NCBI GenBank assembly: GCA_023265235.1
Contig: JAHFUF010000015.1
Span: forward strand, 6,906-20,563
Direction: 5' to 3'
From: Blastocatellia bacterium
GTDB lineage: Bacteria; Acidobacteriota; Blastocatellia; Chloracidobacteriales; JADJPF01
DNA length: 13,658 bases
Made by a program: the position numbers and the translations under genes. Below the pieces are notes generated by a model. It saw nothing but the letters and a program-made list of their open reading frames with translations. It was not told the origin of the DNA and made no database searches. Shown one piece after another: positions 1 through 7,056 of this stretch; within the stretch, counting starts at the first letter, position 1; each line of letters starts with the position of its first letter.

Positions 1-552
1 CGTCGTGAAAATGAGCGCGGAGGAGTATTACTAGGTAATCTTTATTATGATGAGGTTAGTGGTAAAAAGATAAACTATACTGCTGTAACAGATGCTATGC
101 CTGCTGAGGAAGCTCAAGCAGGCTCAACACATGTCGAATTTGATGGCGGTATGCTCAAAAGAGTTATGGAAGAGGCCAGTGATTATATTCAAAAAACAGG
201 CCAAAACGCCCGAATAGTCGGTTGGTATCATACACATCCAGGATTTGGAGTGTTTATGTCTGGTACAGATCAAAACACCCAAAGACAAATTTATGGCACA
301 GATTGGCATGTAGCAATAGTCTTTGATCCTATCCGTAGAGACTATGGTATTTTTTACGGAAAAGATTCTGCTCCTGCAACAGGCTGGGCTATTTTTGATT
401 TAATTGCAGAAGGATTCCCTCCACCAATGAAGCTAAGACTTAGGGTTAATAATGTTACTAATCGCCAAGTAGAAGAAGATTTTGTAGAGCTTAAAGCCGC
501 TTTGTTAGAAGAGTTTAGAGAAATGTTTGATCCTATTAAAGATGTCATTTAG
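1..552 (+). CDS. JAMM/MPN-domain metalloprotease, Rpn11/CSN5-like (5' end outside window)
   Basis: The frame is open from the first base, so this is the 3' part of a gene; 183 residues are visible and the ATG at 97 is internal. The complete JAMM zinc-protease signature is present: Glu5 in ERGGVLLG, then His77-x-His79 in GWYHTHPGFG, Ser87 and Asp90. This matches E...HxH-x7-S-x2-D with no substitution, so catalytic activity is expected. JAMM enzymes cleave isopeptide or peptide bonds, typically after a ubiquitin-like Gly-Gly tail. The active-site stretch and the following VAIVFDP strand resemble eukaryotic Rpn11 and CSN5 more than short RadC or CysO-protease types. No signal peptide can be judged because the start is missing. 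The tail (about residues 140-183) is helical and charged. Any ubiquitin-like, E1 or E2 partner would lie upstream, outside the window. Family assignment is firm; the substrate is unknown. Confidence 0.9.
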   Translation, partial: RRENERGGVLLGNLYYDEVSGKKINYTAVTDAMPAEEAQAGSTHVEFDGGMLKRVMEEASDYIQKTGQNARIVGWYHTHPGFGVFMSGTDQNTQRQIYGTDWHVAIVFDPIRRDYGIFYGKDSAPATGWAIFDLIAEGFPPPMKLRLRVNNVTNRQVEEDFVELKAALLEEFREMFDPIKDVI

Positions 553-598
553 ATTCTTAAAAACTAAATTATTGTAGTAGGGTTTTGCTATCACTATA

Positions 599-624
599 AC
601 ATACCTAATTAATGGTTGGTATGT
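599..624. repeat. Inverted repeat (7-bp arms) between JAMM gene and coiled-coil gene
   Basis: ACATACC at 599-605 is the exact reverse complement of GGTATGT at 618-624, with a 12-base spacer. It starts 46 bases after the stop of the JAMM gene. There is no T-run after it, so it is not a clear intrinsic terminator; it could be a weak RNA hairpin or a protein-binding site. The role is not determinable here. Confidence 0.35.
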
Positions 625-666
625 AAACAAGTTTGGCTTTCAATTCAAAATCGCACTTCTTCGAGC

Positions 667-693
667 TTACACTAAAATTTAAAACAATATTAT
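667..693 (+). promoter_or_regulatory. Weak sigma70-like promoter candidate upstream of coiled-coil gene
   Basis: TTACAC at 667-672 (4 of 6 to TTGACA) and TATTAT at 688-693 (5 of 6 to TATAAT) are separated by 15 bases, shorter than the preferred 17. AT-rich DNA gives such matches by chance, so this is tentative. The 178-bp gap and the good Shine-Dalgarno GAGGT at 719-723, seven bases before the ATG at 731, support an independent start for the downstream gene. Confidence 0.2.
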
Positions 694-730
694 AGCGTAG
701 CTACAATCTCGAGTTTAACGAGGTAAAAGC

Positions 731-1801
731 ATGGATAATAAACTTAATAACCAAGTTATAACTGAAACAACAAATGAAATAGACACAAGTCTTAATGACG
801 CAAAAGAGGTTGATTTTCTTACTAGTAGCTGGTTAGAAAAAAAAGTACTTCAAGTCATTACACCTTTAAGCCTAGAGCAAATAACAAGTATTAGTGAACA
901 AATAGAGAACCATTATGTTGCTTCAGTTGTTTATAATGAGCTACAAAAAAACCTAACAGAGAGAGAAAAAATAGTAACAGAATTTAAGAATAAACTTGTT
1001 GAAACTCATAGCAAAGCAAAAGTTTTTGCTGAAGAGCAAAAAATACTTAACGTAAAAATTGACAAGTTGGTTAATAGACAAAAACAGTACTTAAAAGAAT
1101 ACCAAGAAGGTGTTCAAGAATTAGAAGAGGAAGTTAGTGAAATAGATAAACAAACTATTGAGCTAGAAAAGCAAATTATTGAGCTACAAAGACGTAAATC
1201 GGAAATAGCAGAACAACAAGAAGTGCGCTTAAAAGAACAAGATACTACCCAATTAGAATTGCAATCAGAGGTTGATACTTTAGAAAAAGATGTTGCTGTT
1301 CTGGAAAAACAACACAATGATTTTCAAGAGCAAATCAAAACAATGTCTCCAGAAGGGCTAATTGCCTTAGATAACAGGATAGAAGATCTAGTCCATCATA
1401 TCTGCTCTATCTTTGAGGTCTCTCTGTCTACAGATTTAACAAATAAACAGACAGAAAATAACCCAGCCCCACCACCAATTTTTCAGATTGATCCTTGGGC
1501 TACAGAGGAAAACCAAGGGTTAGCTCAAATTTTTATTCCTGTAGGGGTAAAACATATAATTCTCTCTTTACATACTCCAGGAGATAAGGTTTTTGAACGC
1601 TATAGTGCGGAACTATACTCATCAAATGGCCGTCGTGTTTGGAATAGTGATAAGCTTGATACTAATGGCCGAGCGATAGTAATTACTTTTAACTCTACTT
1701 TTTTTCTCTCTGATGATTATGAATTAAGGCTAAGAGGACGTAATTCTGAGCGCAATTATACCCCTATAGCAGAATATTATTTTCATGTTAATAAAAAATA
1801 A
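731..1801 (+). CDS. Cytoplasmic coiled-coil protein with C-terminal beta-sandwich-like domain
   Basis: This 356-residue protein has no signal peptide or membrane segment. Residues about 65-205 are a long Glu/Lys/Gln-rich helix with heptad-like spacing, predicted as a coiled coil. A Pro-rich hinge (PAPPP, about 245-249) leads to a compact C-terminal domain (about 266-353) of alternating strands, ending in AEYYFHV. That last domain, with its order of VxHIILSL, RYSAELYS, GRRVW, AIVITF and DDYELRLRG, resembles the beta domain at the C-terminus of anti-sigma-like membrane proteins in Acidobacteriota; here it is mounted on a coiled coil without the membrane helix. The start ATG at 731 has GAGGT seven bases upstream. 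I do not recognise the whole protein. A scaffold or partner-binding role is plausible, possibly with the preceding JAMM protease, but a 178-bp gap separates them and nothing proves a link. Confidence 0.85.
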   Translation: MDNKLNNQVITETTNEIDTSLNDAKEVDFLTSSWLEKKVLQVITPLSLEQITSISEQIENHYVASVVYNELQKNLTEREKIVTEFKNKLVETHSKAKVFAEEQKILNVKIDKLVNRQKQYLKEYQEGVQELEEEVSEIDKQTIELEKQIIELQRRKSEIAEQQEVRLKEQDTTQLELQSEVDTLEKDVAVLEKQHNDFQEQIKTMSPEGLIALDNRIEDLVHHICSIFEVSLSTDLTNKQTENNPAPPPIFQIDPWATEENQGLAQIFIPVGVKHIILSLHTPGDKVFERYSAELYSSNGRRVWNSDKLDTNGRAIVITFNSTFFLSDDYELRLRGRNSERNYTPIAEYYFHVNKK

Positions 1802-1902
1802 TAACTATTAATAATTAGGCTAATGATTAATACTAGATACTAGAAGAACATTGTTTGGTGATTGGCTTATAGAATTTATTCTCCAGCCAAAAGGTTAATA
1901 AA

Positions 1903-3078
1903 ATGAAAATATCTGGTTGGAAAAAAGGTGTTTTTTATAGTTTTCTTTTTCTTATTGGTGTACTGGTTGCCTTCTTTTTTATTGCTCCTGGTCAAGTGGA
2001 AGAGAGTAATAATAAAGTTTTATACCGTCCTCCTTATTCAGTGTCTGATAAAGCAAGGCAATTGCATAAGACTTTGTTAATTGGTGATTTACATGCAGAT
2101 TCTTTACTTTGGGATCGCGATTTACTTAAGTTAAGTGTAAGGGGGCAAGTAGATATTCCTAGGCTAATAGAAGGCAATGTAGCTATACAAGCATTTACTG
2201 TAGTAACTAAAACCCCGCGTAAATTAAATATTGAGAAAAATGACGATAAAACAGACAACATTTTGCTACTTGCCTTATGTGAACGCTGGCCTATTGCTAC
2301 TTGGACTAGTTTAACCGAGCGAGCACTATTTCAAGCCAAGAGGTTACATCATTTTGCTAGTAACTCGGAGGGAAAGCTACGAATTATTAAAACCAAAACA
2401 GACTTAGAGGGTTATTTACAAGATAGAGAAAAAACTCCTAATATTACCGCAGGGTTTCTTGGTATAGAAGGAGCACATGCTCTGGATGGAAAAATTACCA
2501 ATGTAGATGTGCTTTTTGATGCTGGTTTTCGTATGATGGCCCCAACACATTTTTTTGATAATGAAATAGGAGGCTCTGCTCATGGTCTAGAAAGAACAGG
2601 GCTAACAGATTTGGGCAAAGAGATGATTAAGAAAATGGAAGCAAAACATATGATTATTGACCTAGCTCATGCTTCCTCAAAAACTATAGATGATGTTTTA
2701 ACCCTTGCTACTGGGCCAGTAGTTGTTTCTCATACTGGAGTAAAAGGGACTTGTGAAAATAACCGTAACCTCTCTGATGAACAAATAAAAAACATTGCTG
2801 GTAAAAGAGGGGTTATAGGTATTGGCTATTGGGATACGGCTGTTTGCGGTAAAGATGCTAAAGCAATTGTTAAGGCAATTCGTTACGTTGTCGATTTAGT
2901 TGGGGTTGATTATGTTGCTCTAGGCTCAGATTTTGATGGGGCGGTTATAGTACCTTTTGACACTACAGGGGTTGTTCAAATTACAGATGCTTTACTAGAA
3001 ACTGGGTTTACAGAAGAAGAAATAAGAAAAATAATGGGTGGAAATCTTTTAAGAGTGCTGATGGAAAGCCTTCCTTAA
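1903..3078 (+). CDS. Membrane-anchored dipeptidase, peptidase family M19 (renal dipeptidase-like)
   Basis: This 391-residue protein is a member of the M19 zinc dipeptidases, amidohydrolase-fold enzymes that hydrolyse dipeptides, including D-amino-acid-containing ones in bacteria. All metal ligands are recognisable: His64 and Asp66 in GDLHAD, Glu189 in GIEGAH, His256 in DLAHAS, and His277 in VVSHTG. The catalytic-base aspartate is Asp343 or Asp345 in LGSDFDG, and ENNRN (285-289) fits the conserved substrate-binding segment. A hydrophobic segment at about 10-29 after a Lys-containing start is a signal anchor or uncleaved signal peptide, so the enzyme should face the periplasm. Length is typical for the family plus the anchor. 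The ATG at 1903 is preceded by AAAGG about 10 bases upstream, a weak ribosome site. It lies 101 bp after the coiled-coil gene and is followed by a hairpin, so it may be its own unit. The exact substrate is unknown. Confidence 0.93.
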   Translation: MKISGWKKGVFYSFLFLIGVLVAFFFIAPGQVEESNNKVLYRPPYSVSDKARQLHKTLLIGDLHADSLLWDRDLLKLSVRGQVDIPRLIEGNVAIQAFTVVTKTPRKLNIEKNDDKTDNILLLALCERWPIATWTSLTERALFQAKRLHHFASNSEGKLRIIKTKTDLEGYLQDREKTPNITAGFLGIEGAHALDGKITNVDVLFDAGFRMMAPTHFFDNEIGGSAHGLERTGLTDLGKEMIKKMEAKHMIIDLAHASSKTIDDVLTLATGPVVVSHTGVKGTCENNRNLSDEQIKNIAGKRGVIGIGYWDTAVCGKDAKAIVKAIRYVVDLVGVDYVALGSDFDGAVIVPFDTTGVVQITDALLETGFTEEEIRKIMGGNLLRVLMESLP

Positions 3079-3381
3079 TTATTGTGTTTAGATAAGTTGA
3101 GCTTTTTGTTAGTGGTAAAAAGCTAATTTTGTTGGCTAGACTATCCTTTAGATTAATAGTAAAATCCCAGTTATTATTTTTCCAATTGAATTCTACATTC
3201 CAGAAAATACTAATATTGTTTTCATTGGTCTTAGTATTAAGTAGTTTGTTTTGTTGGAGTTGCGAACAAAATTTACAGGTTCATTGTATATGAGTTGGTT
3301 TATACAAAGATATTCTAATCAATACCTTTGTACTTAAACTAAATGGGTTTTTAATCTAAATATGTTTTTAGGAGTAAAATT
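3079..3381. other. 303-bp intergenic region before the DUF11-cupredoxin gene
   Basis: Non-coding and AT-rich. It contains the hairpin at 3100-3124 and a second inverted repeat, GTTTTGTT at 3248-3255 with AACAAAAT at 3265-3272 (one G-T pair, 9-base loop). The right end carries the ribosome site AGGAG about eight bases before the ATG at 3382. No convincing promoter hexamer pair, small ORF or RNA gene was seen. Confidence 0.5.
3100..3124 (+). terminator. Terminator-like hairpin after the M19 dipeptidase
   Basis: AGCTTTTT at 3100-3107 pairs perfectly with AAAAAGCT at 3117-3124 around a 9-base loop, and TTTT follows at 3127-3130. It begins 22 bases after the dipeptidase stop. The stem is AT-rich with only two G-C pairs, so termination would be modest. 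Confidence 0.45.
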
Positions 3382-5004
3382 ATGGAGCAGAAATATAAGT
3401 CTAAGGTTTTTAATATGCTAAATATACGTAATGTTATAATTTTGATGTTTTTTGTGGCTATTGCTGCTGGTGGTTCTTTTTTAAGTAGAGCTAGTAAACA
3501 TAGTCCAAATTTCATCAATTCTGAGGTTTTTGCTTTTCCTGAGAAAGAACTAGAGCCAGGAGCAATACAGAGTTATTCTTTGACAGTAACTAATAATGGG
3601 CAAGCACAAGCTAATGATGTACAAGCACGGGCTAGTATTACACCTAATTTGCAAGTGCTTGATGTTACTGAAGGTAAGTTTGATCCAGATAGTAATTCTG
3701 CTGTTTGGCAGATTAATACAATAGCTCCAGGACATTCTGTAACTGTGTCTTTTATGGGACGCTTAAAAACAGATGCTTTGGATAATGAATTAGTAGACGT
3801 GCAAATGTACGTAAGTAGTAAAGAATTAAGCGAACATAGAGTAGAAAATCGCACTACTAAAGTAAAGCATTTAGTAAATGGCCGTTCAGCTAAACTAGTA
3901 GCATTTCAAACAGTTAGCCCAAATAATCCTCGTCCTGGTGAAGAAGTAATGTTACACGTAATTGTTACTAATGAAGGACAATTACCAGCAGAAAATGTTA
4001 TTACTTCTGAGCAATTGCCAGCAGAACTAGAATTATTACCTGATACAATACATCCTCATTTAAGTAATTTTGCTAGATCAACAGAACCAACTACTAGTGT
4101 TGATACACAAAAAAACGTTATAAAAGTTAAAGTCGATCAACTTATGCCTAGTGAGTGGGTTGCTTTAATGTTTAGTGCTCGTGTACGTAATAATGTTGAA
4201 ACAGGTAAAGAAATTAATCCTCAAGCTTTAATTAAAGCAGACAGCCCCAGTTTTCAATCAGTTGCTCCAGTGAAAATAGGGGTTATTGAACCAAATGCAG
4301 CCAACCTAAATGTAGCTGTTCAAGCAGATAAAAATATGGCAGGTGCCGGTGAGAAGATTACTTATACAGTTAAAGTTACTAACAGTGGAGATACAGCAGC
4401 AAACAAATTGAAGATCACAAATAAAATCCCTCAAGGATTGACTTTAGTTTCAGGTAGTTCTACTACTAGCTGTGGTTTAAAAGTAACTGAATCTGCTGCA
4501 CAAGTTCTTTGGAAAAAAGGCACTGTAGATGCTAATAGTGGTACTTGTAGTGTTAGTTTTCAAGCAACTGTTAATACTGGCCTTACCAATGGAACTGTAA
4601 TTACTAATACTGCTAGTGTTAAATCTGTATCTATTAGCGCCTCTGGTAACGCTACTACAACAGTGCAAAATTCTGCTGCTGCTACAGCAGAGGTCAATAT
4701 AATGGATAACTTCTTTTCTCCTGCTACTTTAATGGTACCAGCAGGAACAATGATAACTTGGTCACAAAAAGGTAATAGCATTCATACTGTTACAGGATCA
4801 AATTGTAATCCTACTAGTAATTTTACTTTTAGCTCTGATGCACAATTTCCTAGTGGTTTGCGCTCAGGTGATAAATATAGCTTTACTGTCCCTGCTAATG
4901 CTAAAGCAGGTACACTTGTTTATTATTTCTGTCGTTTTCATGGAGCACCAGGTAACTGTACTTCTATAGGCCCAGGTATGGCAGGTGTCGTGATTGTAAA
5001 ATAG
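3382..5004 (+). CDS. Exported three-repeat DUF11-like protein with C-terminal cupredoxin (type-1 copper) domain
   Basis: This 540-residue protein begins with a signal sequence or anchor (basic start, hydrophobic about 18-35). Three Ig-like repeats of the DUF11 type follow, at about 46-165, 168-300 and 305-430; each carries the hallmark GxxxxYxLTVTNNGxxxAxxV or a close variant (SYSLTVTNNG, MLHVIVTNEG, TYTVKVTNSG). The last about 105 residues form a plastocyanin-like domain with a complete type-1 copper ligand set: His468 in NSIHTV, then Cys517, His520 and Met533 in YFCRFHGAPG...GPGM. Cys475 and Cys526 could form a disulfide, a guess. The repeats would act as a stalk holding an electron-transfer or copper-binding head outside the cytoplasmic membrane. 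No sorting signal or lipobox is visible. AGGAG precedes the ATG by about eight bases. A hairpin closes the gene. The physiological redox partner is unknown; the minus-strand heme and copper proteins in this window are only candidates. Confidence 0.9.
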   Translation: MEQKYKSKVFNMLNIRNVIILMFFVAIAAGGSFLSRASKHSPNFINSEVFAFPEKELEPGAIQSYSLTVTNNGQAQANDVQARASITPNLQVLDVTEGKFDPDSNSAVWQINTIAPGHSVTVSFMGRLKTDALDNELVDVQMYVSSKELSEHRVENRTTKVKHLVNGRSAKLVAFQTVSPNNPRPGEEVMLHVIVTNEGQLPAENVITSEQLPAELELLPDTIHPHLSNFARSTEPTTSVDTQKNVIKVKVDQLMPSEWVALMFSARVRNNVETGKEINPQALIKADSPSFQSVAPVKIGVIEPNAANLNVAVQADKNMAGAGEKITYTVKVTNSGDTAANKLKITNKIPQGLTLVSGSSTTSCGLKVTESAAQVLWKKGTVDANSGTCSVSFQATVNTGLTNGTVITNTASVKSVSISASGNATTTVQNSAAATAEVNIMDNFFSPATLMVPAGTMITWSQKGNSIHTVTGSNCNPTSNFTFSSDAQFPSGLRSGDKYSFTVPANAKAGTLVYYFCRFHGAPGNCTSIGPGMAGVVIVK

Positions 5005-5014
5005 TAGCTTTTAG

Positions 5015-5050
5015 AAGGACTAAGAAAGGATTAATTCTTTTTTAGTCCTT
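5015..5050 (+). terminator. Strong hairpin, probable terminator of the DUF11-cupredoxin gene
   Basis: A 14-base left arm (5015-5028, AAGGACTAAGAAAG) pairs with 5037-5050 with a single G-T wobble around an 8-base loop. It starts 10 bases after the stop codon. The downstream sequence TTTAAGTTATT is only partly T-rich, so it may act as a terminator or as a 3'-end stabiliser. Confidence 0.65.
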
Positions 5051-5087
5051 TAAGTTATTAAGTATAGACTGATTAGGAGAAAGTTGT

Positions 5088-5357
5088 ATGGATAATTTAG
5101 AAAAAATAATACAGGAGCTTACTTTTCCTATTGTCTTACCTCAAGGGTCAATACTGGTTATGGGAAAAAGAAGGATCCCCAATTTTGACCTTATTTTGGC
5201 ACAACTTCCTAGTCCAGTGGCTACCTTAGTTAACCCTAATGCTACTGCTCCAGGAGGAGGTGCAGATGGGTATTTTGTTCCTCTTAAAGATGGACGCTAT
5301 TTAAAAATAGCCTTGAAGGATATGGAAATAGTAAGTCTGTCTGTCGTTAGCACCTAG
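5088..5357 (+). CDS. Small protein of unknown function (89 aa)
   Basis: A good ribosome site (AGGAG at 5075-5079, eight bases before the ATG at 5088) and a clean position between a terminator hairpin and the next leader support this as a real gene. The product is soluble, with no signal peptide, no membrane helix and no cysteine. It starts with a short amphipathic helix (DNLEKIIQEL), then hydrophobic strands (FPIVLPQGSILVMG), a Pro/Gly-rich middle (PNATAPGGGADG, about 49-60) and a strand-rich end (YFVPLKDGRYLKIAL, IVSLSVVS). I do not recognise the family. The alternation of strands and turns suggests a small beta protein. Confidence 0.7.
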   Translation: MDNLEKIIQELTFPIVLPQGSILVMGKRRIPNFDLILAQLPSPVATLVNPNATAPGGGADGYFVPLKDGRYLKIALKDMEIVSLSVVST

Positions 5358-5434
5358 AGAAATTTTTAGAAATATAAGGTTTAGTTAAAAGGTTTTTAAA
5401 CAATAAGATTTAGTATTATTTTAGAAGCTTGGTT

Positions 5435-5475
5435 TTGTAAGTTGTTGTAAGTTGTTGTAAGTTAATTTGTAAGTC
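5435..5475. repeat. Tandem 10-bp repeat in the leader of the PaaG-type gene
   Basis: The unit TTGTAAGTTG occurs at 5435-5444 and 5445-5454, again with one change at 5455-5464 (ending A), followed by a partial copy TTGTAAGTC at 5467-5475. It lies 21-61 bases upstream of the ATG at 5496, inside the probable 5' leader. Copies could be slippage products or a repeated protein- or RNA-binding site. Confidence 0.6.
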
Positions 5476-5495
5476 TTACTGGTTTAGGAGAAAAG

Positions 5496-6287
5496 ATGTC
5501 TTATAAAACATTATTATTTGAAGTAAATGAAAATATTGCAAAGGTTGTGCTTAATCGTCCAGAAGCAATGAATGCTTTAAGTACCGATTTAGCAATGGAA
5601 TTAATAGAAGTTTTTCAAGATTTAGCAACTAAAGATAGTATTCGTGCAGTGATACTTACTGCAACAGGTAGGGCTTTTTCTGCGGGCGGAGATGTCAAAC
5701 AAATGTCTACAGTATTAGGCGAAGACGCTCCAGCAAAATTTCGCCTGGCTTTAGATATCTACCATAAGCTAATTTTACTAATGAGACAGCTACCTAAGCC
5801 TATTATTGCTGCAATAAATGGAGTTGCTGCAGGAGCAGGATTTAACCTAGCACTTGCTTGTGATGTGCGAATAGCAGCAGATGTGGCTAAATTTAGTCAA
5901 GCATTTGTTAGAATAGGATTAATTCCTGATTTTGGAGGCACTTTCTTTTTACCTAGGATTGTTGGTTTATCTAAAGCAATGGAATTAATGATGACAGGGG
6001 AGTTGCTTGACGCAGAAAAAGCTCATCAGTTAGGGATAGTGAATTTAGTAGTAAAGGGTGATGAGTTAGAGGCAACAGCAGAGTTTTTTGCCAAACAAGC
6101 CGCAGAACTACCTACAGCAGCAATTGGAAGGCTGAAAAAACTTTTAGATTCTAGTTTTACTTCTTCTCTATCAGAACAGCTAGAATTAGAAGCTGAAATG
6201 CAAATGCAGTCTTCAGCAACAGCAGACTTTGCTGAAGGTGTTAAAGCTTTTGTAGAAAAACGCCAACCAAAATTCCAAGGCAAATAA
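5496..6287 (+). CDS. Crotonase-superfamily enoyl-CoA isomerase/hydratase, PaaG-like
   Basis: This 263-residue cytoplasmic enzyme has the crotonase fold: NRPEAMNALS (20-29), the oxyanion-hole segments AFSAGGD (60-66) and NGVAAGAGFNLALACD (108-123), and the typical C-terminal FAEGVKAFVEKR...FQGK. Both glutamates used by classical enoyl-CoA hydratase (Glu144 and Glu164 in rat) are replaced, by Asn117 and Phe137. The segment FSQAFVRIGLIPDFGGTFFLPR (133-154) instead matches PaaG, the 1,2-epoxyphenylacetyl-CoA isomerase that also moves enoyl-CoA double bonds and uses an aspartate, here Asp145. A double-bond or ring isomerase acting on CoA thioesters is therefore more likely than simple hydration. 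No other phenylacetate or beta-oxidation gene is nearby, so the substrate is open. AGGAG lies about six bases before the ATG. The stop codon sits inside the left arm of the hairpin at 6271-6316. Confidence 0.88.
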   Translation: MSYKTLLFEVNENIAKVVLNRPEAMNALSTDLAMELIEVFQDLATKDSIRAVILTATGRAFSAGGDVKQMSTVLGEDAPAKFRLALDIYHKLILLMRQLPKPIIAAINGVAAGAGFNLALACDVRIAADVAKFSQAFVRIGLIPDFGGTFFLPRIVGLSKAMELMMTGELLDAEKAHQLGIVNLVVKGDELEATAEFFAKQAAELPTAAIGRLKKLLDSSFTSSLSEQLELEAEMQMQSSATADFAEGVKAFVEKRQPKFQGK

Positions 6288-6316
6288 GGCTGCATTGCCT
6301 TATTTATCTTGGAATT
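6271..6316. terminator. Long bidirectional hairpin between convergent genes
   Basis: Arms 6271-6290 and 6297-6316 pair over 20 positions: AATTCCAAG with CTTGGAATT, then one G-T wobble and one C-A mismatch, then AAATAAGGC with GCCTTATTT, around a 6-base loop (TGCATT). It contains the stop codon of the plus-strand isomerase gene and ends two bases before the stop codon of the minus-strand cupredoxin gene, so it can serve both transcripts. The minus-strand RNA gains a short U-rich tail from the A-rich sequence at 6264-6270. Confidence 0.8.
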
Positions 6317-6318
6317 AC

Positions 6319-7056
6319 TTATAACCCAGGAGAATAATCTTTCCCATCTTTGTTTTTATGTTGAATAGTAGTAAAACCATCTTCATCTACTTGAATATTT
6401 CCCAAATTAGCTCCTGCTGCAGTAACAGTCACTTCGCGAGAAAGTTTGTTTAAGGTTTCTGCTGTTGCTCTTTCATGCCAAACCTTAAGAGTGTATTTAC
6501 CATTAGGGACATTTTCTATTTCCACTTTGCCATTTTCATTACTTAAGCCATAATAAGAGGTTTTTACTGAAATAATGAAGGCTTTCATTTGTGGGTGAAT
6601 GTTACAATATACTGGTACAACACCAACACGGTTCATTAACTGATCTCGGCTATCCCCTGCTTGATAAAGACCTAAATCAAACTTCTTAACCTCTGAAGGG
6701 GAAAAAACATTATGAGGGAATGGATCATCATTAGGGAAACTAACATAATATCCATTAGGAACAAGTAAGACTTTAGGGACAAATTTCTTGCCCTTTTGAC
6801 GCATAGTTGGGTAGGGCATAGTTTGTTTGGGCAAACGTCCTCCAATACCAACAGGCTCCAACCACATAGCAATATTAGAAACATCATTCTTTTTAGAATT
6901 GGCTAAAGATATAGTTGCTTCAACTCTAACTCCAACCGCAGCAGAGTAACTAATTTGGAAAGTAGAAAAAGAAACCACTAATAAGACTATTAAAACTAAT
7001 AATCTACTAAAAAAAGCTCTTTTATTTACTTTTTGCACATCTAAATCCAATATCAT
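6319..7056 (-). CDS. Exported cupredoxin with C-terminal beta domain (methylamine-utilisation-protein-like)
   Basis: The frame opens further upstream, to an ATG at 7296, but that part would overlap the kinase gene by 275 bases; the ATG at 7056 has GGGAG (7062-7066) five bases upstream and is followed directly by a signal sequence, so I take 7056 as the start (245 aa). Residues about 14-39 are a signal peptide or anchor. The cupredoxin core carries a full type-1 copper set: His115 in PFPHNVFS, then Cys151, His154 and Met157 in YCNIHPQMKAF. A second small beta domain follows (GKVEIENVPNGKYTLKVWHE, 177-196), like the carboxypeptidase-regulatory or CNA-B-type domain seen in this family. Predicted location is the periplasm, as an electron carrier or copper binder. 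The gene overlaps the kinase stop by 35 bp, implying co-transcription and translational coupling. Partner heme protein: possibly the DUF1111 protein of the same strand. Confidence 0.88.
   Translation of the reverse strand: MILDLDVQKVNKRAFFSRLLVLIVLLVVSFSTFQISYSAAVGVRVEATISLANSKKNDVSNIAMWLEPVGIGGRLPKQTMPYPTMRQKGKKFVPKVLLVPNGYYVSFPNDDPFPHNVFSPSEVKKFDLGLYQAGDSRDQLMNRVGVVPVYCNIHPQMKAFIISVKTSYYGLSNENGKVEIENVPNGKYTLKVWHERATAETLNKLSREVTVTAAGANLGNIQVDEDGFTTIQHKNKDGKDYSPGL

Noticed and set aside
3573..3854. Minus-strand ORF of 93 codons inside the DUF11 gene
   Set aside because: It is antisense to clearly conserved repeats, with no ribosome site or recognisable protein character.
5435..5475. CRISPR-like array
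   Set aside because: The repeats are 10 bp, directly adjacent and without spacers; this is a simple tandem repeat.
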